A DNA stretch of 64,000 nucleotides, taken from contig NZ_AFCF02000003.1 in NCBI RefSeq assembly GCF_000203975.2, positions 317,327-381,326 on the forward strand, given 5' to 3'. Source of the DNA: Leisingera sp. ANG1 (lineage in GTDB: Bacteria > Pseudomonadota > Alphaproteobacteria > Rhodobacterales > Rhodobacteraceae). The position numbers and the translations under genes were made by a program. This document shows positions 34,847 to 44,535 of the stretch, piece after piece (the stretch's first letter is position 1; the number at the start of each line of letters is the position of its first letter). The notes under the pieces were generated by a model. The model made no database searches and had not been told where the DNA came from. It worked only from the letters and a program-made list of their open reading frames with translations.

Positions 34847-36211
34847 TCACCCGGCTTGTCCTGCCTCGTCCCTGCTGTCCGGCGCAGGCCTTGTGTTGAC
34901 ACCCTGATGATACATGAATTCACGCCGGATCAGCTCAAAGAATTCCTCGGTGCCAAGCCCGACCGACAACGCGTGCGCCTCAAGATCCTCCGGGATGTCT
35001 CGCTGGAGGACGTATTCGAAATACCATGCCGTCATATGTAACCGCTCGCTCTGCTGTTTGTGACTGTCTGGCTGCGCCTGCTCCGCTATCAGCTTTTCCT
35101 TGGCCTCGGCCCGCGCTTTTAATCCGGCGAAAGCGCCTGCCAACTGCAGTTCCGCCAGCAAGCAGGGCTCCAGCTCTTTCTGCAAAGCACTGACAGCCTC
35201 GGAGATTTGAGCCGTTTCCCCAAGTTTTGCCTCATATTGCATAGCCGTTAGCCCATTAGCTACCAGCCACGCCTGCAGATCCTTGCTGCGCAATAGGCTG
35301 TGCTCCTGCCGGTGACTGTTCAGCTGCGCCAACAAAGCCTTGCGCTCAGGCGGCACTCCTGCCTTGCGCACCTTTTGCAGTGCCAAGCAGCGTAGCGCAG
35401 CCCGGTTCCTGAACTCGGCAAAGCGCTCGGGTTTCAGCCGCAGTTCGTCCAGTACCCACCGCTCTGCATCCTGCAATGTTTGTTCCTGCGCCTCCGCGCG
35501 GCGCACCAGCCCTTGCCAGGCGAGAGTCTCCTCCATTTGTTCACTCATTTGGCGATTTCCCGGCGCCCCAGCGCCAGAAAACACCGCCATCTGCGCCAGC
35601 ATCTCCTGCGCGTCATTGCGCTTGGCATCAATCGCGCCAGTCTCCAGCCAAGAGGAAAACCGGTCCCGCCAGGGCGACACCGGAAGATCTGCCAAAATCT
35701 GTTTCCAAGTCCGCTGCTGGTAGAAACGCGCCTTAGCTGTCTCAAGGACCGTTGCCGCCTGTGCCGCATCCAAAACCATGCCGCTGACCGCGCGGTCCAC
35801 CGTCGCACGGATCGAGACCATTGGCTCACTCAGCGGTGCAAAACCCAGCTCGGCAGGGCTGTGCAGGACCGCAACCTCGTCATCGTCGGCGATCGCGCCT
35901 GAGGCATAAGCCGCATAGATTCTGCCAACTCCAATCATACCAAAGGCCGAAAGCTCTGCCGCCCGCAAGGCTCCCATGCTGGCGCTTCCGAACACGGTAA
36001 TGCCCTGCTCCATCGCCCACAGGATCTCCTTGTGCCAGACCGAGGGAACCCCTTCGAAATAACCGTCAATCAGCCCAATTGCTTCGGCACCCTGGCGCGC
36101 TGCTCTGTAGATATCCCCCTGACCGGCAGGGGGAAGCACGATGGAGCCTGGCAGCAGAGCTTGCGCCTCCTCCGCACCGATAGTCGGTCCGGCGAACACC
36201 ACTGCAGTCAC
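34847..36211 (-). CDS. tfuA: TfuA-like protein (YcaO partner)
   Basis: 454 residues. The first 200 or so are the TfuA core: VVFAGPTIGAEEAQALLP, AIGLIDGYFEGVPSVWHKEI, WAMEQGITVFGSASMGALRA, then DDDEVAVLHSPAELGF. The remaining 250 residues are helical and extend beyond the minimal TfuA domain; similar long forms occur in proteobacteria. TfuA proteins work with YcaO in backbone thioamidation (methyl-CoM reductase glycine, thioviridamide-type peptides) and in trifolitoxin synthesis. Its start overlaps the ycaO stop (ATGA), so the two are made together. Confidence 0.88.
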   Translation of the reverse strand: MTAVVFAGPTIGAEEAQALLPGSIVLPPAGQGDIYRAARQGAEAIGLIDGYFEGVPSVWHKEILWAMEQGITVFGSASMGALRAAELSAFGMIGVGRIYAAYASGAIADDDEVAVLHSPAELGFAPLSEPMVSIRATVDRAVSGMVLDAAQAATVLETAKARFYQQRTWKQILADLPVSPWRDRFSSWLETGAIDAKRNDAQEMLAQMAVFSGAGAPGNRQMSEQMEETLAWQGLVRRAEAQEQTLQDAERWVLDELRLKPERFAEFRNRAALRCLALQKVRKAGVPPERKALLAQLNSHRQEHSLLRSKDLQAWLVANGLTAMQYEAKLGETAQISEAVSALQKELEPCLLAELQLAGAFAGLKARAEAKEKLIAEQAQPDSHKQQSERLHMTAWYFEYVLQRDIPEDLEAHALSVGLGTEEFFELIRREFMYHQGVNTRPAPDSRDEAGQAG

Positions 36212-37413
36212 TGGCTTGCCTCCGCTGCTTGTAGCGCCCGCGTACCAGCGATGAAGTCAGGATCGTCGTGCGGCGCTTCCAGCCCAGGGATCACTGCACG
36301 CACCACGGATACTCCCAACCCAGGACGCGACAGATCCACTGTCAGCACTTGCTTCATTCCAGCTGCTGCCAGCCTGACGAGCAACCATGACTGATCCTTT
36401 TCGAAGGAAGAGGAGGAAAACGCCGGGCAGTCTTGAAACCGGACCACGGCCTTGGACTGGGAGAACAACCGGCGCACATATGATGCTCGCTCAGCGGAAG
36501 CCGCTGGCGTAAACTCCTCAGGGTTCAGGTCATCACGTGCGCCGGAAATATAAGTCAGCCGGGTCTGCGCCGCCTCTGTAAGCGCCCTTAACGCAGCAAT
36601 AGCCCTGTCTGGGTGACAGCCGCTGCCAATGCCGATATGTCCGACCCGGCTGCCAGCCTCGCAGATCATGCAATGAAAAGCCGGAACCCCAATGTCAGAA
36701 GTGATGTTCCAAATACCGGCGTCCAGCCCCGCCGCGGCAAACCGGCCGATCGCTTCTTGACAGCGTGCGTCATCTATTGTGTCCGGATCAATACGAGGGC
36801 CTGGTGCCGCATGGTGCCACAGTGTTATCGCATCGCGTTCAATCAGCTCGCAAATCGCATGGCAGGAAGCTTCCGCAAGGCTATTGCCCGACGCCAGCCC
36901 GTTTGTGGTGCGCGGGAACGCCCCCTGCCCGCCGCTTGGAGGACCAGTATAGTCAGTATCCACCATTTCGTAGGGAAGCCAAAACCGGGTTCCAGTTGCC
37001 AGGTCGGTGCCTTCAATCCACAACATCCGCCGTTGCGGGTCAAAGCTGGCACCGGTCACACGCGGCAGCCGCGCCACATCCGCAACCATGGCCTCTTTTT
37101 GCAATTCATGAAAGCTGGCTGAACGCAGCGGCAGGTTAATCCGCTCCGCGTGCCAGGCCTCAATAGCCTCCATCACACCGGAGGCCTTCGCCGCCTCCAG
37201 CGTCAGCCCCTTGCCCAGCGACACTGCAACTGACCGGGAGTTCGGCCGCGTAACCATAACCGTGGGCAGGCCCACTCTGTCCAGCCCGGTCAGATTGGCA
37301 ATCCGGGTAATCCCCATATCAGTCAGATGCGGACGCACTCTTGCGAGCGTCTGCGCAGGATCACACAGCCGGTGGGTGTCATGCAAATAGCCTTTCTGCT
37401 GCGCCTCGGGCAT
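36208..37413 (-). CDS. ycaO: YcaO-family cyclodehydratase/thioamidase
   Basis: 401 residues. YcaO signature segments: SLGKGLTLEAAKASGVMEAI with AWHAER, NGLASGNSLAEASCHAICEL followed by IERDAITLWHH (ATP/Mg region), and GIGSGCHPDRAIAALRALTEAAQTR. The C-terminus lacks the PxPxP tail of azoline-forming YcaOs, which fits a TfuA-dependent type. It uses ATP to activate a backbone amide. It is the first gene of the operon, 144 bp downstream of torT on the same strand; no clear promoter or short precursor ORF is seen in the gap. Confidence 0.9.
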   Translation of the reverse strand: MPEAQQKGYLHDTHRLCDPAQTLARVRPHLTDMGITRIANLTGLDRVGLPTVMVTRPNSRSVAVSLGKGLTLEAAKASGVMEAIEAWHAERINLPLRSASFHELQKEAMVADVARLPRVTGASFDPQRRMLWIEGTDLATGTRFWLPYEMVDTDYTGPPSGGQGAFPRTTNGLASGNSLAEASCHAICELIERDAITLWHHAAPGPRIDPDTIDDARCQEAIGRFAAAGLDAGIWNITSDIGVPAFHCMICEAGSRVGHIGIGSGCHPDRAIAALRALTEAAQTRLTYISGARDDLNPEEFTPAASAERASYVRRLFSQSKAVVRFQDCPAFSSSSFEKDQSWLLVRLAAAGMKQVLTVDLSRPGLGVSVVRAVIPGLEAPHDDPDFIAGTRALQAAEASQ

Positions 37414-37557
37414 CTGTCAGGTCTCGCAGTCATGACAGCCGCGATAAATCTGTGCTGTCCGAAACAGCAGCTGGCGGCCACAGCCGAAGGATGGCCGGCC
37501 GCAGGCTAGCGGTCAACAACAGGGCAGCCGGATGTGCGTAGCCCTGACACCCTTGCC

Positions 37558-38610
37558 CTACTGATGCGGCTTAAAATCGAAAACAGGCACGAAACTAGCG
37601 GGAGCCAGGGTCTGGTCCAGCAAGTCCCCTGACTCTGTGCTGCGGTCAAAGATCCTGATGGCAGGCCCGGCGTGTTTGATATTCAATCGGCCTTCGATTG
37701 CGCGCACTGCCATTTCGACTGCCAGCCGCCCTTGAAGCACGGGAAAATCCGTCGGCGCAGCAATAATGCGGTCGCGAAGGACCCCGCGGTAGACCGCATG
37801 AGTCATGTAGTCCGACACAACTTGAACTTGCCCCTGCATACCACGGGCACGCAACACTGACACTGCGGCTTCTGCAGCAGGCGCGGAACCGGCAATGTAG
37901 TCTAGGTCCGGAACCGCATCTAATGCTTCCTCAACTAGCCGCACCTGAATTTCGCGCCCGGTATCACCATATTTTGTAACCGCGATCTTGGCTGAACTGC
38001 CAGCAAGTGCGGCGCGGAAACCCTCCTCGACAAAGGTCACCCAACCCGCCTTTACCGGCCCTGGAAACCAGGCAACCTTGACTTCAGGTGCCCCCTTTGG
38101 ATGGCGCGCGGCAATGAGCCTGCCTGCTTCGGCCCCCATTTCCGTCCACGACACCCCTACTTTGGCCGTGATCCCGGCATCGGCAATGTCATTGACAGCA
38201 GCAATTACCGGAACAGAAGCCGAAATCCGCTCAACCGTGCTGGTAAGGCCTGCGAAAGATACAGTGCCAAGAATCAGCGCATCAGCACCATCTGCGACAC
38301 AAGCCTCAGTCTGCTGTATTTGCCGCCTGAGGTTGGGATAACCTCCTGCTTCGACCAGCTTGAAAGACACCCCCAGCCGGGCGGCTTCCGCCACCATGCC
38401 GTAGTTAACACTAAGCCAATAGGCATCTTTTAAGTGCGGATAGGCAATACACAGGCGCCATTCCTGCTCCGCCCGTTCGAGCGGCGTATAGTCCATGGCC
38501 TCCAGCCCGCTGCCGTAGTCAAAAGCGGTCCGCGGCACCTGCAGCCGCCAGCTGTCCGCAGTCGCCATTGTGCTGAAACACGTGAAAAGCAATAGCCACA
38601 CTGCGCGCAT
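37558..38610 (-). CDS. torT: TorT-like periplasmic TMAO-sensing protein
   Basis: 350 residues from the ATG at 38610 (GGGGACCTC upstream). Signal peptide MRAVWLLLFTCFSTMATA, then a periplasmic-binding-protein fold. It closely matches Escherichia coli TorT in LCIAYPHLKDAYWLSVNYGM and the following LVEAGGYPNLRRQI, and in GFRAALAGS and YRGVLRDRIIAAPTDFPVLQ. TorT binds TMAO and signals to TorS. It is divergent from torS with 94 bp between, as expected for a matched pair. Confidence 0.92.
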   Translation of the reverse strand: MRAVWLLLFTCFSTMATADSWRLQVPRTAFDYGSGLEAMDYTPLERAEQEWRLCIAYPHLKDAYWLSVNYGMVAEAARLGVSFKLVEAGGYPNLRRQIQQTEACVADGADALILGTVSFAGLTSTVERISASVPVIAAVNDIADAGITAKVGVSWTEMGAEAGRLIAARHPKGAPEVKVAWFPGPVKAGWVTFVEEGFRAALAGSSAKIAVTKYGDTGREIQVRLVEEALDAVPDLDYIAGSAPAAEAAVSVLRARGMQGQVQVVSDYMTHAVYRGVLRDRIIAAPTDFPVLQGRLAVEMAVRAIEGRLNIKHAGPAIRIFDRSTESGDLLDQTLAPASFVPVFDFKPHQ

Positions 38611-38704
38611 GAGGTCCCCTTCTCCAAGGTTGGAGGATAGGCAGCGGAACCGAAAAGGGAAATTCAAATTTGCGAAAACGGCAAATGCAGGCGAAAGTTC
38701 CTGA

Positions 38705-41635
38705 ATGTTAGGAAAGCTCGGCCTTGGCGGAAAACTGAGCCTCGCATTCATCGTGATTGCGGGACTGCCAACCCTTGCCGGGATTCTTGGGCTGATCGAA
38801 TTGCGTGTGCTTGCACGGCGACAGGCAGAAGTGATCAGCCAGACCATTCCCGCCATCGCCGAGGTCCGCGGCATGGCTGAGGAAAGCACCCGGATCATAG
38901 CCATTGCCCCGGAACTGGCAGGTGTCGCAACTCAGGCGGAGCGGGCAAACCGGGCGCAGTTTCTGTCCGCTCAGATCGGGGCGCTCACCCGGCGGCTGGA
39001 CGCCCTGGAGCGTGGCGGTATTGCCGGATCCAGCCCGCTGCGGGAAACCGTTACAGATGCTGCAAGGGTACTGGCGCTGCTTGATGAACTGGTGGAAACC
39101 CGCATCGCGCTGCACAGCGGGCTCAAGCAGTTGACCACCCGCAACCTGACCGCCGCGAATAACCTGCTGAGCATGGCCGACACGCTGGTTGCAAATGCCG
39201 AAATGGGCACAACAGCCGTCATTTCGAGCCTCTACGGGCCGGGCAGCTCTCCAGTGGAGGAGCAGGCCCGCACCGATTTGCTGGACAAGCTGATTGAGGT
39301 GGACCTGTTTCAGCTTGGCCTGATGTTCGAACTCAGATCCCAAACTGCAGAAATCGGACTGTTGATAAACCGGATCGAGGAAGCCGGAACTGTGGAGGAA
39401 TTGGAGAAAATTGAAAACGCGTTGACCAGCCGCCTGGAGATCGTATCCAGACGGATCCAGGCAATTCGCGATCCCGGCCGACGGCAGCAGGCAGAAAAGT
39501 ATGCAGCGCAGTTGCAGACCTTGCCAGAAAGCAACGCAGGCCTATTCGTCCTGCGTGCCCGGATACTGACGACCGAAACCCGCATCACCGCTCTGAAGCA
39601 GGAACTGCAGAACACCGCGCTGCAGCTGGGTGATGAGGCATCGGCCGTCGCTGATCAGGCGCAAGCGCGGGCGATCAGTTCGGGCAATGCCGCCGCCGCC
39701 GACATTCAGCGGGCACAGCTGCGCAATGGTTTTGCCGCCATCACCGGCTTCCTTCTGTCGCTGGCTGTCTTGTGGTTCTATGTTCGAGGCAGCATCACCC
39801 ACCGCCTCAACAATCTGGCGGGCACCATGGCCGCGCTTATGCGCGGCCAACTGGACCACCCGGTCCGCCCCCGCGGGCAGGATGAAATTGCCCGTATGGA
39901 GGCGGCAGTGGAGGTGTTCCGCCAGCAAGCGCTCGACAAGATGGAACTGGAAAAGGTCCGCGACCGTAACGAGCAAGAGTTGCGGGAGCATCGCAACAAT
40001 CTCCAGTCGCTGGTGGATGATCAAACCGAGCGTCTGCGGGAAGAAGTCGAAGCCCATGATAAGGCCCGGCAGAAGGCAGAAGCTGCCGATCAGGCCAAAT
40101 CTGAATTCCTGGCAATGATGAGCCACGAAATCCGCACTCCAATGAACGGTGTGCTGGGTATGCTGCGCAGCCTCTCTGACGACGGTCTGCCGCCCCGGCA
40201 AATGGAACGCCTGCGGGCAGCGCTTGTCTCCGGCCAGAACCTGCTTAAAATTCTGAACGACATCCTGGACTACTCCAAGATCGAAAGCGGCGCGCTGAAA
40301 CGGGATGATGTCACATTTTCCCTTCGCAGCCTAGTGGATGACATCGTCGTCCTTCTGCGCCCGGGGGCGGACGACAAGGGAGTGCACCTCTGGCTCGATG
40401 CACCGGAGGAACTGCCTGATGTGGTGAAAGGTGATGCTGCCAAGCTGCGGCAAATCCTGTTCAATCTGCTCTCCAACGCACTCAAGTTCACTGATGAGGG
40501 AGAAGTCATTCTGCGGGCCCGCACCACTGGCAGGACAGCCGGGATGCACCGGGTCACATTCGAGGTCAGCGATACCGGCAAAGGTATCTCAAAAGAGGCC
40601 AAGGCGCGCATCTTCGAAGCATTTGAGCAAGAGGACACAGACACCGCCCGCAAGTTCGGCGGCACAGGGCTGGGGCTGGCGATCAGCAAGCATTTCGCCC
40701 AAGCCATCGGCGCACGTTTGTCTATGGAAAGCACAAAAAATGTCGGCTCAGTTTTCACCTTGGCAGTAGAGCTGGCGCCAGGCGATCCTGCGGCCTTGGA
40801 ACCCGAGGAGCCGCCGGTTCAAATCAACCATGCCGGGATTGCGCTTTCGATACTGGTGGTGGAGGACAATGAAATCAACCAGATGGTCGCGCAGGGCTAC
40901 CTTGAGCGTATGGGCCACAACTGCCAATGTGTGACTGCCGCAGAAGACGCGCTGGCCTTGCTGCCTGCATCCCGTTTTGACCTTGTTCTAATGGACGTGA
41001 ACCTTCCAGGCATCAGCGGAACTGAAGCTACCCGCCGCCTGCGTGCGATGCCGGACCCTCGGCTGTCCAATCTTCCTGTCATCGGTATTTCAGCACATGT
41101 GCAGGAGGAGCAGATCGAAACCCACTTGCAGGCTGGAATGAATGGGTTTGTGGCCAAGCCAGTCTCTCCGGAACGACTTGCAAAAGCACTGGAGAGCGTC
41201 ATCCAAGGCCGCGAAGGCGCGGTCTACCTGTCAGCCCGCCAGCATTCACCTGAGAGGGACAGGCATACCAGTTTACATAGGCAGATGCAGGAAAACACAC
41301 AGGATCTTGGAGCCGAGAAGGCCTTGGAAATCGCCGCACTCTTCCAGGAGGAACTGCCCCGGGGCCTTGAGAGAATGGACGCGGCCCATACCGCGCAGGA
41401 TCTTGCCCAGCTTGCAAAAGAAGCCCACCGTGCCAGGGGCGCCGCAGCCAGCTTTGGCCAACAAGACTTGGCTGGCCTGTTTGCTGAACTGGAAGAAGCG
41501 GCTGCCAACGGGCACCAGTCAGTGGCTGCAAAGCACATGAGGGAACTGAGCGCTCTAACTCCCAAAATTCTGGAGTCGCTAGACAGCGTATTACGCGACT
41601 ACAGAAATCAGCCCAAGGGTGCAGTGAAAACATAG
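38705..41635 (+). CDS. torS: TorS-like tripartite hybrid histidine kinase
   Basis: 976 residues. Membrane segment about 10-32, long helical periplasmic sensor, second membrane segment about 340-360, HAMP, coiled coil, HisKA with His474 in [16 protein letters not shown], HATPase, receiver with Asp764 in [13 protein letters not shown], and an Hpt domain with His908 in [13 protein letters not shown]. This is the order of E. coli TorS. It would pass phosphate to TorR when TorT reports TMAO. Its 3' end overlaps the convergent torR by 28 bp. Confidence 0.92.
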   Translation: MLGKLGLGGKLSLAFIVIAGLPTLAGILGLIELRVLARRQAEVISQTIPAIAEVRGMAEESTRIIAIAPELAGVATQAERANRAQFLSAQIGALTRRLDALERGGIAGSSPLRETVTDAARVLALLDELVETRIALHSGLKQLTTRNLTAANNLLSMADTLVANAEMGTTAVISSLYGPGSSPVEEQARTDLLDKLIEVDLFQLGLMFELRSQTAEIGLLINRIEEAGTVEELEKIENALTSRLEIVSRRIQAIRDPGRRQQAEKYAAQLQTLPESNAGLFVLRARILTTETRITALKQELQNTALQLGDEASAVADQAQARAISSGNAAAADIQRAQLRNGFAAITGFLLSLAVLWFYVRGSITHRLNNLAGTMAALMRGQLDHPVRPRGQDEIARMEAAVEVFRQQALDKMELEKVRDRNEQELREHRNNLQSLVDDQTERLREEVEAHDKARQKAEAADQAKSEFLAMMSHEIRTPMNGVLGMLRSLSDDGLPPRQMERLRAALVSGQNLLKILNDILDYSKIESGALKRDDVTFSLRSLVDDIVVLLRPGADDKGVHLWLDAPEELPDVVKGDAAKLRQILFNLLSNALKFTDEGEVILRARTTGRTAGMHRVTFEVSDTGKGISKEAKARIFEAFEQEDTDTARKFGGTGLGLAISKHFAQAIGARLSMESTKNVGSVFTLAVELAPGDPAALEPEEPPVQINHAGIALSILVVEDNEINQMVAQGYLERMGHNCQCVTAAEDALALLPASRFDLVLMDVNLPGISGTEATRRLRAMPDPRLSNLPVIGISAHVQEEQIETHLQAGMNGFVAKPVSPERLAKALESVIQGREGAVYLSARQHSPERDRHTSLHRQMQENTQDLGAEKALEIAALFQEELPRGLERMDAAHTAQDLAQLAKEAHRARGAAASFGQQDLAGLFAELEEAAANGHQSVAAKHMRELSALTPKILESLDSVLRDYRNQPKGAVKT

Positions 41636-42300
41636 CCTTCACCGTGCACGGTGGTGATGACCCGGGGATTGGCAGGCTCTTCCTCCAGCTTGCCGCGCAG
41701 ACGCCGGATCAGCACATCGACGGTGCGAGGGTTTGCACCATACTGCCGGTGGGTAACCCTGCTCATCAACGCATCGCGGGACGCGACCTCGCCCGCCCGG
41801 CTGATCAGCATATCCAGCACTTCAAACTCCGCCCGGGTCAGCGGAATGCTATCGCCTTCAACGGTTTGCAGATGCCGGGCTGCTACGTCGAACCGGAAAT
41901 TTCCAAAATTGTAAACCCGCCGTGCCAGGCGCCGTGCCTCTTTCGTACGGCGCAGCAGGTTCTTCAATCGGGCCAAAAGCTCACGCCGGTTGAATGGCTT
42001 GCAGACATAGTCATCCGCACCAAGTTCCAGTCCAACAATTCTGTCGACCTCGTCATCCCGGCCCGTCACCAGGATAATTCCAATCTCAGATTTCGCCCGC
42101 TGCTCCCGAGTGATCTGCAACCCGTCTTTGCCGGGCAAGTTGATGTCGACCAGTAGCAAGTCAACGTCCCTTGCCTGCAATATCCGTTCGGCCTCCTCGG
42201 CGGTTTCGGCTTGGGAAACCGTATAGCCTTGCGCATCCAGGTAATTGGCGAGGGTGCTCCGGGTAACCGGTTCGTCCTCAATGATCAAAATATGCGCCAT
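41608..42300 (-). CDS. torR: TorR-like OmpR-family response regulator
   Basis: 230 residues. Receiver domain with Asp52 in [13 protein letters not shown] and Lys in [13 protein letters not shown]; winged-helix DNA-binding domain from about 130 ([38 protein letters not shown], then TVHGEGYVF). It is divergent from tmoX with 185 bp between the starts. TorR-box-like decamers lie in that gap, so it probably activates the TMAO uptake operon. Confidence 0.88.
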   Translation of the reverse strand: MAHILIIEDEPVTRSTLANYLDAQGYTVSQAETAEEAERILQARDVDLLLVDINLPGKDGLQITREQRAKSEIGIILVTGRDDEVDRIVGLELGADDYVCKPFNRRELLARLKNLLRRTKEARRLARRVYNFGNFRFDVAARHLQTVEGDSIPLTRAEFEVLDMLISRAGEVASRDALMSRVTHRQYGANPRTVDVLIRRLRGKLEEEPANPRVITTVHGEGYVFTAPLG

Positions 42301-42359
42301 ACAGGTCTCACCCCATCAATATTCCCGCCAGTTAACAAATTTTAACACAAATAGCCAGC

Positions 42360-42369
42360 CCGTTCATCC
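42360..42369 (+). promoter_or_regulatory. TorR-box-like decamer 1 upstream of tmoX
   Basis: CCGTTCATCC matches the E. coli tor box consensus CTGTTCATAT at 7 of 10 positions. It lies 22 bp (two helical turns) from a better copy in the same orientation. Confidence 0.4.
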
Positions 42370-42380
42370 CTTCAGGCTGA

Positions 42381-43433
<1,053 letters not shown>

Positions 43434-43456
43434 CGTCCGCTTTTCTCTCCAACTCA

Positions 43457-43478
43457 CCGGGGCGGTTCACTGCCCCGG
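43457..43478 (+). other. Hairpin between tmoX and tmoW
   Basis: A perfect 7-bp stem, CCGGGGC with GCCCCGG, and an 8-base loop, 24 bp after the tmoX stop; the following bases are atttctt, not a strong T run. Such hairpins after binding-protein genes usually protect the upstream mRNA or cut down read-through so the binding protein is made in excess. Confidence 0.55.
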
Positions 43479-43503
43479 ATTTCTTACTAACGAAAGTAGA
43501 CCC

Positions 43504-44535
43504 ATGACCGCCGCCTCCCCCGTCATTTCCTGCAAGAACGTCTGGAAGCTGTTTGGCGCCAATCCGGAACAGTACCTGAAATCGCTGACCGGCAACCCCG
43601 GCTTTGATGAAATCCGTCAGGCTGGCTACATCGCTGCGGTGCGGGATGTGTCGCTGGACATTGCCCAGGGAGAGATGCTGGTGATCATGGGGTTGTCCGG
43701 CTCTGGCAAATCGACCTTTGTGCGCTGCCTTTCGCGGCTGATCGACATCACCGGCGGCGAAGTTCAGGTCGAAGGGCGGAACATTGGCGAAATGTCCGAG
43801 AAAGAGCTGATTGACCTGCGCCGCAACAAGATGGGCATGGTGTTCCAAAGCTTCGGACTGCTGCCGCACCGCACCGTGCTGGACAATGTCGCTTTTCCGT
43901 TGGAGATGCGCGGCCAGGACCGCCATGCGCGGCGCGCCCGCGCGCTGGAAGTGATCGAACTGGTGGGCCTCTCAGGCCGCGAAGACTATTTTCCAAGGGA
44001 ACTCTCAGGTGGCCAGCAGCAGCGCGTCGGCATCGCACGAAGCCTGGCGATCGAACCCGATATCTGGTTCCTGGACGAGCCGTTTTCTGCACTGGACCCT
44101 CTGATCCGCCGCGAAATGCAAGACGAGTTCCTGCGCCTGCAGGAAATGCTGGGCAAGACCATTGTCTTTATCACCCATGATTTCGACGAGGCGCTGCGCC
44201 TGGCTGACCGCATCGCCATCATGAAGGACGGCGTGGTCGAGCAATGCGACACCCCCGATCAGATCGTGCTGAATCCGGCCACCGAATATGTCGCCAAGTT
44301 CACCGAAGAGATCGAGAAATCACGCGTTGTCCACGCTGGTGTTCTGGCGCGCGATGTGAACGGTCACAGCCTGACAGGCGCACCAGTCGGAGAAAAACAG
44401 ACCATCTTGGAACTCGCACGGCTGCTGGTCAATGACAGCCGCGACTTCCTGCCGGTAGCCAACAATGCAGGCAGTTTGATCGGCGCAATGAACCGCCAGG
44501 AAGCACTGGATGTGCTTCTGGGAGAGGCATCATGA
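43504..44535 (+). CDS. tmoW: TMAO/quaternary-amine ABC transporter ATP-binding protein (TmoW-like)
   Basis: 343 residues from the ATG at 43504. ProV/OpuAA type: Walker A VIMGLSGSGKSTFVRCL, Q-loop GMVFQSFGLLPHRTVLDN, ABC signature ELSGGQQQRVGIARSLAIEP, Walker B WFLDEPFSALDPL, H-loop FITHDFDEAL. A C-terminal extension of about 80 residues (TGAPVGEKQTILELARLLVN) is a CBS-like regulatory part. It overlaps the permease gene by ATGA. Confidence 0.88.
   Translation: MTAASPVISCKNVWKLFGANPEQYLKSLTGNPGFDEIRQAGYIAAVRDVSLDIAQGEMLVIMGLSGSGKSTFVRCLSRLIDITGGEVQVEGRNIGEMSEKELIDLRRNKMGMVFQSFGLLPHRTVLDNVAFPLEMRGQDRHARRARALEVIELVGLSGREDYFPRELSGGQQQRVGIARSLAIEPDIWFLDEPFSALDPLIRREMQDEFLRLQEMLGKTIVFITHDFDEALRLADRIAIMKDGVVEQCDTPDQIVLNPATEYVAKFTEEIEKSRVVHAGVLARDVNGHSLTGAPVGEKQTILELARLLVNDSRDFLPVANNAGSLIGAMNRQEALDVLLGEAS

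Noticed and set aside
37414-37557. Possible short RiPP precursor between torT and ycaO
   Set aside because: Only very short frames (about 14 codons) without a ribosome binding site, leader-like charge pattern or Cys/Ser/Thr-rich core.
38611-38904. 98-codon N-terminal extension of torT
   Set aside because: It overlaps torS, has no signal peptide at its start, and the ATG at 38610 gives a proper signal peptide and the family length.
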